Shown here: piece by piece, positions 1-9,694 of the stretch
Position numbering within the stretch: the stretch's first letter is position 1
Layout of the letters: each line of letters starts with the position of its first letter
Assembly: GCA_964618455.1 (NCBI GenBank)
Contig: CAZUAQ010000022.1
Span: forward strand, 1-64,000
DNA length: 64,000 bases
From: CAZUAQ01 sp964618455
GTDB lineage: Bacteria > Planctomycetota > Phycisphaerae > UBA1845 > PWPN01
Direction: 5' to 3'
Notes under the pieces: model-generated
What the model was told of the DNA's origin: nothing
What the model saw: only the letters and a program-made list of their open reading frames with translations
The model's database searches: none
Program-made: the position numbers and the translations under genes

Positions 1-52
1 CCTGATGCTCCATCGATTGAAAGCGGGATAACCATGCTTCTCACACGCGTTC

Positions 53-1177
53 TTACACCGCGCTCGCGCACTTCTTCTCCAGTGTCTCGATCAGGCTGTC
101 GAACGGATCGTTGAATTTCTGCACGCCTTCGTCCTCGAGCTGCTGCGTGACGCGGCCAAGATCGATACCGAGGTCGGGCAGCGCCTGCAGCACGTCGTGA
201 GCGCGATCGAGGTTGTCGTCCAGCCGTGACGCCGGGTCGCCATGATCGCGATAGGCGTCAACTGTTTCGCGCGGCAGGGTGTTGACCGTGTCCGGACCGA
301 TGAGCGGCTCGACGTATTTCGTGTCGGGATAGGCGGGATCCTTCGTACTGGTACTCGCCCAGAGGAGGTACTGCGGTCGCGGCGTCTGCACCTTCAGCGC
401 GGCGAAACGCTCACCCTCGAAGACCTCCCGATACACTTTGCGGGCCTGCTTGGCGCTGGCAATGGCGACTTCCCCACGTAGATTCGCCGCCTGCTCGCCT
501 TTCGGCCCGCCTGCCTGGATCAAGACGTCCAGCATCTTGTCGATCAGCACGTCGATGCGCGACAGGAAGAAGCTCGCCACCGAATGCACATGCCCCAGCG
601 GATTTCCATTGGCGACCCGATCCTCGAGACCGGCCACGTAGCTCTCCGCCACCGCCCGATAGCGATCCAGACCGAACAGCAACGTCACGTTCACGTTGAT
701 GCCCTCGCTGATCAGCGTCCGGATGGCGGGCAACCCCGCCTGCGTGCCCGGCACCTTGATATGCACGTTGGGGCTGTTCAGCGCGGACCACAGCCGCCGC
801 GCCTCCTCGATCGTCCCCTCGGTGTCATGCGCCAGGTGCGGGTTCACCTCCAGGCTGACGTAGCCGTAGGCGCCCCCCGACGCCTCGTGGAGCGGGCGAA
901 ACCGCTCGGCGGCCGAGCGCACGTCCTCCACCGCAATGGCCTCGTAGACTTCCAGCGGCGACTTCCCCGACGAAGCGAGTTCGGTGATCGTGTCGTCGTA
1001 GGCGTCGGTCTTGCTGATGGCGTCGTCGAAGATCTTGGGGTTCGAGGTCATCCCGCGCAGACCATCCTCGTCGATCAGCTTCTGGAGCTCACCGTTGTGG
1101 ATCATCTCGCGATGGATGAAGTCCAGCCAGACGCTCTGCCCGAAATCCTGCAGTTTCACCAGGGGATTGGTCGCCAT
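53..1177 (-). CDS. tal: Transaldolase
   Basis: The product (374 aa) transfers a dihydroxyacetone unit between sugar phosphates in the non-oxidative pentose phosphate pathway, in the cytoplasm. The N-terminus MATNPLVKLQDFGQSVWLD, the motif GMTSNPKIF (about residues 41-49) and the segment VHIKVPGTQAG with the expected Schiff-base lysine are typical of the long, mycobacterial-type transaldolase family. The open frame extends to 1210, but I chose the ATG at 1177 because GGAG lies 8 nt upstream and the extra 11 residues are not family-like. The gene stands alone, divergent from the sigma factor gene. Another sugar-phosphate enzyme, pgi, lies at 48.7 kb but is not linked. The assignment is secure. 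Confidence 0.93.
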   Translation of the reverse strand: MATNPLVKLQDFGQSVWLDFIHREMIHNGELQKLIDEDGLRGMTSNPKIFDDAISKTDAYDDTITELASSGKSPLEVYEAIAVEDVRSAAERFRPLHEASGGAYGYVSLEVNPHLAHDTEGTIEEARRLWSALNSPNVHIKVPGTQAGLPAIRTLISEGINVNVTLLFGLDRYRAVAESYVAGLEDRVANGNPLGHVHSVASFFLSRIDVLIDKMLDVLIQAGGPKGEQAANLRGEVAIASAKQARKVYREVFEGERFAALKVQTPRPQYLLWASTSTKDPAYPDTKYVEPLIGPDTVNTLPRETVDAYRDHGDPASRLDDNLDRAHDVLQALPDLGIDLGRVTQQLEDEGVQKFNDPFDSLIETLEKKCASAV

Positions 1178-1408
1178 GTCACGCGCTCCGTCGAAAGGGA
1201 AGGGTTCCATCCGTCCACGTCTGCACGTCGATTATAGACATCCGACCGCCGATCCGTAGTGCTCGTCGATCGGCTCACCACCCGGAAATCGAGGCTTTCG
1301 CGTGACATTCCACCGGAACATCGACTATCCTGAAGGGTGCAGGATGGACGCCCGCGCGGGCCGGTGGGCGTCGATTCATGTCGCCTCGAGCGAACAAGGA
1401 GCCCCATC

Positions 1409-2032
1409 TTGGCGGAAAAAAAAGAAGACCCGACCTTTCTGCGAACGATGACGAGCACCCACCTGCTCGAAGGACTCAAAGAAGCCGACAACGTCACCAT
1501 CTGGACGGAATTCGACAACCGCTACCGTCCGATGATCGTGCGTTACGCCAGGCGTTTCGGCCTCTCCGAATCCGACGCCCAGGACGCCGCCCAGCAGTCT
1601 CTCATCGCCTTCTGCGACTCGTACCGCAAGGGCAAATACGATCGCGACAAAGGACGCCTCCGGATCTGGCTGTTCGGCATCGCCCGCAACCAGATTCTCA
1701 ACACGCGGCGGAAGAAGCGCGGCAAGGAAGTCCAGATCCCCGAGGCCTCGAAAGCGACGCATTTCTTCGACAAGATCGAGGACGAGGACCAGCTCGAGCA
1801 GGCATGGGACGAGGAGTGGCGTCAGGCGGTGCTGCAGCAGTGCCTCGAGGCGGTACGGTCGGAATTCGACGGCAAGACGGTCGAAGCCTTCGAACTCTTC
1901 GCGTGGAAAGGCCTTCCCGCCCAGCAGGTGGCGGACCAGCTCGGCATGACCGCCAACGCCGTCTTCCTGGTCAAACACCGGGTCATGAAGCGCATCCGCG
2001 AACTGCTTCCCAAGATGGAAGAAATCTGGTGA
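1409..2032 (+). CDS. ECF-type RNA polymerase sigma factor
   Basis: This 207-aa protein has the two-domain build of an extracytoplasmic-function sigma factor. Region 2 (about residues 25-100) includes YRPMIVRYARRFGLSESDAQ and the promoter-melting segment RLRIWLFGIARNQI. Region 4 (about 140-205) has a helix-turn-helix, LPAQQVADQLGMTANAV. I place the start at a TTG at 1409 because AGGAG stands 7 nt upstream; an internal ATG at 1448 is the alternative. The gene lies 197 bp ahead of a Ser/Thr kinase with a zinc-finger-like N-terminus. This pairing is common in planctomycetes, where kinase and sigma factor probably form one signalling unit (inference). Family is certain; target genes are unknown. 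Confidence 0.88.
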   Translation: MAEKKEDPTFLRTMTSTHLLEGLKEADNVTIWTEFDNRYRPMIVRYARRFGLSESDAQDAAQQSLIAFCDSYRKGKYDRDKGRLRIWLFGIARNQILNTRRKKRGKEVQIPEASKATHFFDKIEDEDQLEQAWDEEWRQAVLQQCLEAVRSEFDGKTVEAFELFAWKGLPAQQVADQLGMTANAVFLVKHRVMKRIRELLPKMEEIW

Positions 2033-2229
2033 GCATCCGCGTACGCGGCATTCTGGAGGCAGCGGATCGGGTTTCTCATCGGCGCGAAAGATGCACCCCC
2101 TTCCGCGCCAACCTCCATTGAGGGCTCATTGTCCTGCAAGCTTTGGCGGGAAACAGGCTCCCACGGATGTCGGACGTCCCCGGTGGACGTTCCCGAACGC
2201 AGATTCTTATCGGATACGCGTGGTGGTGA

Positions 2230-4796
2230 ATGACGGACGAGGCGATCCATACCGATTGTCCCTCCGAGGAGGAGTTGGCGGGTTACCTGCTGGGTGAAGC
2301 CGGCACGTTGCCCGACGAGGTCGCCGCCCACGTGCACCAGTGCTCCAAGTGCAGTGGTTTCGTGGCAGAGGTGCGCGAAAACGACCTGATTCTCGATAGC
2401 CTCCGCCGGGTGATGGATGTCGAATCGGACCTGCAGGAGGACGCCCCGACGCGGACGCACGTCGGCGGGCATCGCGGATCCTGGGGCTCCGACACGCCGA
2501 TGGACGCCTCCGACTCCGGCACGTATGCCACGCTCACGCCCGACTCCACGCACATTGAAGGTTACCGCATCCTCAGCGAACTCGGCCGCGGCGGCATGGG
2601 CGTGGTGTACAAAGCGATCCAGACCTCGACCAAGCGGCAGGTAGCGCTCAAGGTCCTGCTCGAAGGACCGATCATTTCGCGAACCGCCCGGCGGCGCTTC
2701 GAGCGCGAGGTCGAACTGGCCGCCCAGCTCAGCCACTCGAACATCGTCACGATTCTCGAGAGCGGCATCGCCAGCGGGCGATACTACTTCGCCATGCAGT
2801 ATGTCGAGGGGCAGCGCCTCGACCACTACATCGCCGACCGCAACCTCGAACTCGAGGCCAAGCTCCTGCTCTTCGTGAAGATCTGCCGGGCGGTGAATTA
2901 CGCGCATCAACGCGGAGTCATCCATCGCGACCTCAAGCCCTCGAACATCATCGTGGACGAACACGGCGAGCCGCATGTCCTCGACTTCGGCCTGGCGAAG
3001 CTGGCGGACAAGGATGTCGGCGAAGAGCACGCCATGATCTCCATGACCGGGCAGGTCATGGGCACGCTGCCTTACATGTCGCCGGAACAGACCACCGGCT
3101 CGTCGAGCGACATCGATACGCGCACTGATGTCTATTCCCTCGGCGTCATCCTCTACGAGATGCTGACCGGACGTTACCCGTACACCGTCGTCGGCAAGAT
3201 GATGGACGTGCTGCGAAACATCGCCGAAGCCGAGCCCGAGCGCCCTTCCACCGTCCTGCGCACGATCAACAACGAGATCGAGACCATCGTGCTCAAGTCG
3301 CTGGCCAAGGATAAGATGAGGCGGTACCAGTCGGCCGACAACCTCGCCACCGACGTGGAGCGCTATCTGAGCGGCGAACCCATCGAAGCCAAGCTCGACA
3401 GCGCCACGTACGTGCTCTGGAAAATGCTGAAGCGTCACAGGGTGCCTGTCGGCGTGGTCGCGGGCTTCTTCATCCTCCTGGTGCTCGGTGTGGGCCTGTC
3501 GCTGAAGCATCGGCGGGACATGGCGACGGCGCGGGCGTTTACACTCTCGGCCCGCCTCGTGGATCAGCCGGCCGAGGCGATCCCCGCCATCCTGGAGGCC
3601 CGACCGCGCGTCAAGTCGCACCTGGTCGAGCGCGCCACGCAGGCATTGAATTCCGCCGCCTACACCGAACGTGTCGTCGGAGCGCGGGGCGGGTTGCTCC
3701 TCGATCCCGATGCCTTCTGGGCGAGTGTGAACGGTGGACCGCTCTGGACGCATGGCGAATGGCTGGAGTTGCTGCGCCTGCCGGAAGAGGAACGCCAACG
3801 TCTCGTGCCTCAATTGACCCGCAGGCTGGCCTCCGGCTCGCCGCGGGAACGCTACGTGGCCTTGTGTGTGCTCGCTCACATTCCCGACCTGGAACAGGAC
3901 GTGCTCGATGCTGTTCGCGACGTGATGAAGACATGCCGCGCGCCCGGCGTCATCATGGCGTCAAGGTGGGTACTGCAACGGCATGGTGAGAAAGCTTCAT
4001 TGCCCGAGCACGACGGAATCATCGCCGACGCGCTGACCGGCATGACCTTCGTACAGATTCCCGGCACGGAGCGCTTCACACTCGGTGCGTCCCCGGACGA
4101 TCCTGATGCACTCCCAGACGAGAAGCAGGCGGATCAGCCCGTTCCCGTGGCCGCGTTTTATCTGGCAAAAACCGAACTCACTTTCGATGCGTTCATGGAC
4201 TTCCTGATGGAGACGAAGCATCAAGAGATGCTTCACCCGGACGCGGTCGCATGGCTCGCCGCGCGGCAGGACGTCCTTCAGACGGAAGAGGCGAACCGGG
4301 TGGCCATGGGCATGATGTCGCACAGCCTCGCGCGGGCGTACTGCGACTGGCTGACGAACCGCGCCGCCGATCAATCGCCCCGCCGCCGGTATCGCCTGCC
4401 GAGCGAGACCGAGTGGGAGTACGCCTGTCGCGCGGGCAACCCCGGCCGCTTCTGCTACGGGCGCGACGCGGATTACCTCGATTACTTCGCGCGGTGTAAC
4501 GGTGACCCCGTCGCCATGCATCGTGTGGCCGCGTTCTTGCCTAATTATTACGGAGTCTTCGACATGCATGGCGGTGTATGGGAACTGTGCAGCACGCGCT
4601 ATCCCGACGCCCTCGTCCCGGCGAGCGATCTCGACGCGCGTCGCTTCATCGACAACGGGGCAAGCTCTGGGTGCAACGCGGCGGGGGTTACTACTCCGCC
4701 GCCGTACGCTGCCGCTCCTCGCAGCGCAATTACTCAGGCCCGGAAGGCACGCGACCCTATACCGGCGTGCGACTGGTGATGGAGTTCCTGCCATGA
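2230..4796 (+). CDS. Ser/Thr protein kinase with C-terminal FGE-like domain, probable 3' frameshift
   Basis: A transmembrane kinase. Residues about 5-45 hold a small zinc-finger or anti-sigma-like motif (AAHVHQCSKC). The Hanks-type kinase domain spans about 112-385: glycine loop LGRGGMGVV, ATP lysine in VALKVLLE, catalytic HRDLKPSNI and metal-binding DFGLAK. One membrane helix follows near 405-425 (VGVVAGFFILLVLGVGL). The C-terminus (about 600 onward) resembles the formylglycine-generating/sulfatase-modifying fold: GMTFVQIPG, YRLPSETEWEYACRAG, FDMHGGVWELC. The continuous frame stops at 4779 with a non-family tail. The expected ending (RGGGYYSAAVRC to YTGVRLVMEFLP) is in the next frame and stops at 4796. 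A missing G in the run near 4660-4664 would explain this. The 4796 stop overlaps the next start as ATGA, which supports the repaired reading. Confidence 0.85.
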
Positions 4797-5686
4797 AACC
4801 ATCCTTCCTGAGATACGCCCTCGGCACCTTGTGCCTGCTGCCCGCGCTCGCGTGCGACGGGATCGTCCCTGTCTTCACAGACCTGGCGATCGAGACCGGC
4901 TTTGCGTTTACCAACTTCTCCACCACGCAGTACGCCGTGCTCGAGATTCGTGACGCGGATGAATCGTCAGGTGTGTATTACGAAACGCCGCTGCTTCCCC
5001 CCGGCGCGACGCACCGCGTGCGTTTCCTCGACAGCGTGATGACCGCCTGCCCCGGCACGCTCGACCTGCGCGTTCGCCTGTACCGCCGCGTCAATGCCGA
5101 CCAGCCCATCGGCCTCGATGAAGGCGAAGCGGTCGAAGCGACGCCCGTCGCCGCAGCCTCCATCGATGACATCCCCGCGTGCGACGTGGATGTGCTCGAG
5201 ACCTACACCATCGTCAACTGGGAAGCGCCGGACGGCTCCGGCCGCGTGAAGCTCGCCCAGAACACGTTGATCGACGATGCCATCCGCAACGCCGGTCTCT
5301 TCCCAAATACAGATGCCGTGTGGGAGTTCACCGGCGTGGAGGATGAACTTGCCGCCGTGACCGCGCCCGAATTGGAGGAAGACGCCCCCATCACCGGCCG
5401 CGTCACACTCGCCGACGGAACACCGGTCCCGGACGTCGGCGTCCTGTTGCGCACCCGTTTCCGCCTGCGTTTCAACGACGGTGACGAAAGCAACGACCCC
5501 GACGCCGGGTTCGGCGAGGCCATCGACTTTGCCTTTACTGATGAGAACGGCAGCTACCGGTTCGAACGTCCGCCGGGCGCGTACCAGGTCGAATTCTTCT
5601 CCGACGACTTCCTGCTTCGGCCGGTCAGTATCGTGCTGGAAACGCCCAGCGAAGTGATCGACGTCATCGCGGAGCCCGTACCATGA
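4793..5686 (+). CDS. Putative lipoprotein with carboxypeptidase-regulatory-like domain
   Basis: A 297-aa exported protein. The N-terminus MKPSFLRYALGTLCLLPALAC is a signal peptide ending in a cysteine, so it is probably a lipoprotein, although the lipobox is not ideal. Near residues 200-260 the pattern ITGRVTLADGTPVPDVGVLL followed by FTDENGSYRFERPPGAYQVEF is a carboxypeptidase-regulatory or CnaB-like beta-sandwich. The start codon overlaps the repaired kinase stop (ATGA), and its own stop overlaps the next start the same way, so all three genes are probably translationally coupled. The role is unknown; the context suggests an envelope protein tied to the sigma/kinase pathway (inference). Confidence 0.75.
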   Translation: MKPSFLRYALGTLCLLPALACDGIVPVFTDLAIETGFAFTNFSTTQYAVLEIRDADESSGVYYETPLLPPGATHRVRFLDSVMTACPGTLDLRVRLYRRVNADQPIGLDEGEAVEATPVAAASIDDIPACDVDVLETYTIVNWEAPDGSGRVKLAQNTLIDDAIRNAGLFPNTDAVWEFTGVEDELAAVTAPELEEDAPITGRVTLADGTPVPDVGVLLRTRFRLRFNDGDESNDPDAGFGEAIDFAFTDENGSYRFERPPGAYQVEFFSDDFLLRPVSIVLETPSEVIDVIAEPVP

Positions 5687-6852
5687 GTCGTTCTATGCAC
5701 AACACCCGTATTACACGCTTCTTCGCACGTCGCATGCTCCTGCGCGTGGGTGGTCTGTTGGGGCTCGTGCTGGTCGGATGCATCGGCGGCGTGCCGAATG
5801 CAAATTCCCTGGTCAATCCGTTTATCGATCTGCCGCCGATCGTCATGAACGGTCGCTTTCAGCCCATCACCACCGACATCGTTCCGCTGGGGGAGTTCGC
5901 CGCCGGTGACGTCTTCGAGGTACACGTGGAAAGCGAGCGCGTCGAAGCCGTGCTCATCCTGACCGAAGATGAACGCTTTGAGGAGGCGGGCTCGATGGTA
6001 AGCGGCGGACCGGCCAACACGCCGTTCAACGTCCGCGTGCAGATCCCCGGACGCTACTTCGCATACATCCAGTTCGAGGCTTCGACCCCGGACACGGAGC
6101 GGACGGGCCGAATCGCGCTCTCGACAGGCGATCCGGACTATGCCCCGCCGGCGGAGCAGATCGTCGTCATCGAATTCGCCGACGGCTACCTCAGCGAACC
6201 CGGTCTCTTCGACCCCGACTCGATGACCCCGGACGATCAGGCCTTCTTCGCCTCGATCGAGGAGACCGTCGCCGACCAGGTCATCGCCGGCCTGCAGACC
6301 CTCTTCGCCGAGACGCCGATTGTCATCCTGGACGGCCGCATCGATAGCGCCGCGCCGCCTTACTCGGCCGTGCGCCTCCTGCCCGACCGCATCCTCGCTG
6401 ACGAGCAGTTCGTCCCGGACACCGCCCTGCCACCGCCGGATCCGAATCGGCCGGAATGCGGGCAGCGCGTCATCTTCGGGGAGATCCTGCCGGAGGGTGT
6501 CTTCCAGGACGTGGGCAATCGGCGACACGACGACGAAGCGTTCGTCTACGTCGGCAGCTTCCAGGGACGCAGCGCGACCTGCCAGACCGCCGTCATCAAC
6601 TCGGTCAACAACGTCGTACTCTCGCTCACCAACACCGCCGCCCACGAGATCGGCCATCTCATCGGGCTCTACCACACCGAGCAGATCACGGTCATGAACC
6701 GCTCTGCCACGCTCGCGTTCTTCCGCGCACTCCCCTTCGAGCGCAGCCAGATCCAGGTGGACAAACCCTTCGGCGACGATATCCGCCCCGAGGTCATCAC
6801 CACGGTCATCCAGGATCCGGACGTTTACTTCCAGACCAGCTTTGGTCCGTAA
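5683..6852 (+). CDS. Putative lipoprotein zinc metalloprotease (metzincin-like)
   Basis: A 389-aa exported protein. The signal peptide ends in the lipobox LVGC at about residues 31-34, so the mature protein is probably anchored in a membrane. Near residues 320-331 is HEIGHLIGLYHT, a full HExxHxxGxxH zinc site as in metzincin proteases. It is followed by VMNRSA, which could be the Met-turn. The region before it is acidic and beta-rich, without a recognised domain. The gene overlaps the preceding lipoprotein gene by ATGA and closes the sigma/kinase/lipoprotein/protease group. The catalytic motif is clear. The substrate, and whether the kinase controls the enzyme, cannot be told from sequence. 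Confidence 0.8.
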   Translation: MSRSMHNTRITRFFARRMLLRVGGLLGLVLVGCIGGVPNANSLVNPFIDLPPIVMNGRFQPITTDIVPLGEFAAGDVFEVHVESERVEAVLILTEDERFEEAGSMVSGGPANTPFNVRVQIPGRYFAYIQFEASTPDTERTGRIALSTGDPDYAPPAEQIVVIEFADGYLSEPGLFDPDSMTPDDQAFFASIEETVADQVIAGLQTLFAETPIVILDGRIDSAAPPYSAVRLLPDRILADEQFVPDTALPPPDPNRPECGQRVIFGEILPEGVFQDVGNRRHDDEAFVYVGSFQGRSATCQTAVINSVNNVVLSLTNTAAHEIGHLIGLYHTEQITVMNRSATLAFFRALPFERSQIQVDKPFGDDIRPEVITTVIQDPDVYFQTSFGP

Positions 6853-6885
6853 GACCCATTGCATTGTCGTGGGAGATGCCGCCCG

Positions 6886-8172
6886 CTAATCCGCCGGGAC
6901 GGGTTCCAGTTCCGGGGTGACCGGATCCGGTCGCCAGACGGTCGGCTCCGCCGATTGCTTCGCGCGGCGGCGGCTCTGCTTGCGCGGGTCGACCTTCGGC
7001 GTGGAAGGCAAATCGTCGGTCTTGAGCGGCTGTCGGATATGGTAGATGTAGAAGCTGCCGTAGGTCGCGGAGCGGTCCGTGGCGAAGAGCTTCTTGGCCA
7101 GTTCCGGCTCACTCTCGATGTGCGGCAGGATCGAATCCGGCGGCAGGAGCTCGTAGCTTCCCGAGCGGTAGATCATTGTCGAGTCCGGCTCCGCCACGCG
7201 CAGCACGCTCTTGAGCGTCGCTTCAAACACCTCCGGCGACATCCAGTCGAAGATGTCCAGCAGGTTGAACTTGTTCAACGCACCGGGCTCGAGGGTATCC
7301 AGGTACGGCCCGAGCCAGCCGTTGACCACCGTCACCCGATCCAGGTTATTGCGCAGCGTCTCGAAGTTCTCCTCCAGAAGATACGGAGGCACGCGGTTGC
7401 CGCGGAACTTGCCCGTGACGGTGACACTCAGGAAGTAATTATCGTAGATCGGCACCTGCGTCATGGCGTACTCGACACGTTCCTTGATGTAGGCGTACAT
7501 GTCGTGCCGTCCGTCGACCAGCTTGTACTGCTCAGGATGGACGCCCGCCATGTACAAAAGTGGCTTGAACGCGACGAAGAGCTTGCTCGTCCCGCGCCAC
7601 AGCCGCGGCGCGATCCGCTTGTGATAGAACTCCCGTTGCTCCTCGAGCGTGGGGCTTTCAAAGAAGGCGTCAATCTCCGATCGCTTGAACCCCAGCATGC
7701 GCAGGTAACCGCGAAGGATCCGGCAGAACAACCCCGTCCGGCCGTAGTTGTAAAGTCCGCGTGCGGCGATCTTCAGGTTGCGATCCCAGAAGTCACGCGA
7801 CGTGGCGGAGAGATGGCGCCGGAGGCGGTTGGCATAGACGGGCTCGATGTGGGACGGCTGGCGAGCGGCAAAGATGTCGAAGAATCGCTCGTAGTCCAGC
7901 TCCGCGATGGCCGCCAGCTTCAGCTCGAGGATCGCGTTCTGGGCTGGGTTGCCATCAACGCAGATGACCTGCTTCGGCGAGGCGCAGAGAAAGTTCAGCG
8001 GATTGCACCCGGCGGACGTGATGGACACCACGCGATCCCGCCCGGTCAGTTGGAAAGCCTGGCGATCCATTTCCGGATCTTCCCAGGACATGTTGAAGAC
8101 AATGCCGCTGAAGACCATGCGCTCCAGGAATGGACGCCGACCCTCGTTCGGCATGTGAATGACGGTATGCAT
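6886..8172 (-). CDS. btaA: S-adenosylmethionine:diacylglycerol 3-amino-3-carboxypropyltransferase
   Basis: This 428-aa enzyme fits the BtaA (DUF3419) family. It moves the 3-amino-3-carboxypropyl group of S-adenosylmethionine to diacylglycerol, the first step to the betaine lipid DGTS. Family features are ERMVFSGIVFNMSWEDPEMD near the N-terminus and SITSAGCNPLNFLCASP followed by VICVDGNPAQN, a Rossmann-like SAM site. I place the start at 8172, 4 nt after the btaB stop, with GGAG about 10 nt upstream; a GTG at 8190 is an alternative. The pairing with btaB makes the assignment firm. Betaine lipids replace phospholipids when phosphate is scarce in several bacteria (established for alphaproteobacteria). 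Confidence 0.88.
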   Translation of the reverse strand: MHTVIHMPNEGRRPFLERMVFSGIVFNMSWEDPEMDRQAFQLTGRDRVVSITSAGCNPLNFLCASPKQVICVDGNPAQNAILELKLAAIAELDYERFFDIFAARQPSHIEPVYANRLRRHLSATSRDFWDRNLKIAARGLYNYGRTGLFCRILRGYLRMLGFKRSEIDAFFESPTLEEQREFYHKRIAPRLWRGTSKLFVAFKPLLYMAGVHPEQYKLVDGRHDMYAYIKERVEYAMTQVPIYDNYFLSVTVTGKFRGNRVPPYLLEENFETLRNNLDRVTVVNGWLGPYLDTLEPGALNKFNLLDIFDWMSPEVFEATLKSVLRVAEPDSTMIYRSGSYELLPPDSILPHIESEPELAKKLFATDRSATYGSFYIYHIRQPLKTDDLPSTPKVDPRKQSRRRAKQSAEPTVWRPDPVTPELEPVPAD

Positions 8173-8176
8173 CGGA

Positions 8177-8782
8177 TCAATTCTCCGCACAGACGGTGAG
8201 GTTGTACCCGCCGAACCAGGAGTTCACCTCCACCCGACGGAAATTCGCTTTCATGAATTCGGCCCAGGACCGATTGACATACACGTGGTTCAGCTTCAGC
8301 CATCCCCGCATCACCGCGCCGAACGGCCCCCACGCAGGGAACTGTCCGAAATCGAGCACGACCAGCCGGCCCCCTTGAGCAAGGTGCTCGCGGGCACGCA
8401 ACAGGGAGGCCTCCCAATCGGGGATCATCGTCAGGCTGTACGCGAAGAAGATGCGATCGTAAGTGCGACCGAGATCCATGGTGGTGGCGTCGCCCTGGAT
8501 CAGTTCCACGTTCGGCCAGCCTTTGCGATCTACCCGCTTTCGCGCCTGGACCAGCATGTCGGCCGAAAAGTCCAACCCTTGCAGGGTGCCTGCCTGCGGG
8601 TCAAGGCGATCAAGCACGTAACGGAAATTCAGACCCGTTCCGCAGCCGACCTCCAGAACGGAACTGTCCGGACGTACCTTCAGACGTTCGACCGCACGCT
8701 TGCGACCGTGCAGGATGGTCCAGCGCGTCTGATCGTAGATCCGCGCCTGGAACCGATAGAACTTCTGAACCGCACTGTCCAT
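8177..8782 (-). CDS. btaB: Diacylglycerylhomoserine N-methyltransferase
   Basis: A 201-aa class I SAM methyltransferase with motif I LEVGCGTGLNFRYVL (about residues 40-54) followed by LDFSADML and VELIQGDATTMDLG. The N-terminus FYRFQARIYDQTRWTILHGR and the C-terminal SWFGGYNLTVCAEN resemble BtaB. That enzyme adds three methyl groups to diacylglycerylhomoserine to form DGTS at the membrane. The gene lies directly upstream of btaA on the same strand with 4 nt between, so the two are certainly co-transcribed. Here btaB comes first. By sequence alone a ubiquinone/PMT-type methyltransferase would also fit; the neighbour decides. Confidence 0.85.
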   Translation of the reverse strand: MDSAVQKFYRFQARIYDQTRWTILHGRKRAVERLKVRPDSSVLEVGCGTGLNFRYVLDRLDPQAGTLQGLDFSADMLVQARKRVDRKGWPNVELIQGDATTMDLGRTYDRIFFAYSLTMIPDWEASLLRAREHLAQGGRLVVLDFGQFPAWGPFGAVMRGWLKLNHVYVNRSWAEFMKANFRRVEVNSWFGGYNLTVCAEN

Positions 8783-8815
8783 CGCTGATCGAATCTCCCA
8801 CCCGAGCGGGGCCGA

Positions 8816-9694
8816 TTATACACCAATGTGCTCATTTGGCGACTGGCGGGCCTCGGCCGGGGAGTTCGCCCGAGCCTCCGGTTCCGACGTCAAGCCTTCC
8901 GCGCCTGGGGCGGTTTCCTGCCCCCAACCGGACGTCCCACGGCCGGAGGCCCCCACCATCTCGTCACGCCACCACAGCAGTTTGAGCTCACCCACGTGCG
9001 ACTCGACCAGCGCCGTGCAGTTCTCGATCCAATCGCCGGTATTGAGATAAAGAATCTCCTCCATCTTCCGCATGGCTGGCTGGTGAATGTGACCGCAGAC
9101 GATGCCGTCCGCCTTCCGGCGTCGCGTTTCGTCCAGGACGATCTTCTCGAAGCCGTTCAGGAACTTCACGGCATGCTTGACTTTCCGCTTGATCGCGCCG
9201 GACAGGCTCCAATACGGCTTGCCCCGCCACGCCCGGATCCGGTTCACCAGACGGTTCAGGGCGATCAACGGCTGATACGCCATGTCGCCCAGCCGCGCGA
9301 TCCACGGATGCAGCACCACGGCGGTATCAAACTGATCGCCATGAACGACCCAGAGTTTCTTCCCGTCGGCCGTCTCGTGGAACGCATCCTCGACGACCTC
9401 CACGTCGCCAAGACGGTACCCGATGAACTCACGGAAGAACTCGTCGTGATTGCCTGGGATGAAGATGACCTTCGTCCCCTTGCGGGAAAACTTGAGAAGC
9501 TGGTGCAGCACCTCGTTGTACTGACGGGGCCAGTACGCCTTGCGCTGGAAGGCCCAGATGTCGATGATGTCGCCGACGAGATAGAGCGTCTCACAGCGAA
9601 TCGACGTCAGAAAGTCATGGAGCGTATCGGCCTGGGCATCGCGCGCGCAGAGATGTACGTCGGAAATCCAGACCGCCCGAAATTCGCGTTTCAT
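8816..9694 (-). CDS. UDP-2,3-diacylglucosamine diphosphatase-like metallophosphoesterase
   Basis: A 292-aa calcineurin-type phosphoesterase with the metal ligands in order: SDVHL (about 10-14), GDIIDIW (about 41-47), GNHDE (about 80-84), VHGDQFD (about 117-123) and CGHIHQPA (about 199-206). This order and spacing fit the LpxH/YbbF group, which cleaves UDP-2,3-diacylglucosamine to lipid X at the inner membrane face during lipid A synthesis. The last about 45 residues are a Pro/Glu-rich tail not needed for the fold. The gene ends 33 bp upstream of btaB on the same strand and may be co-transcribed with it. The lipid A role is family knowledge; other substrates remain possible. Confidence 0.8.
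   Translation of the reverse strand: MKREFRAVWISDVHLCARDAQADTLHDFLTSIRCETLYLVGDIIDIWAFQRKAYWPRQYNEVLHQLLKFSRKGTKVIFIPGNHDEFFREFIGYRLGDVEVVEDAFHETADGKKLWVVHGDQFDTAVVLHPWIARLGDMAYQPLIALNRLVNRIRAWRGKPYWSLSGAIKRKVKHAVKFLNGFEKIVLDETRRRKADGIVCGHIHQPAMRKMEEILYLNTGDWIENCTALVESHVGELKLLWWRDEMVGASGRGTSGWGQETAPGAEGLTSEPEARANSPAEARQSPNEHIGV

Noticed and set aside
1822..3879. A 685-residue minus-strand open frame opposite the kinase gene
   Set aside because: It has no motif, is rich in Arg, Gly and Val, and is the antisense shadow of a strongly conserved kinase domain.
5554..6864. A 436-residue minus-strand frame opposite the metalloprotease gene
   Set aside because: Composition is that of a shadow frame; the plus-strand gene has a signal peptide, a full zinc site and coupling to its neighbour.
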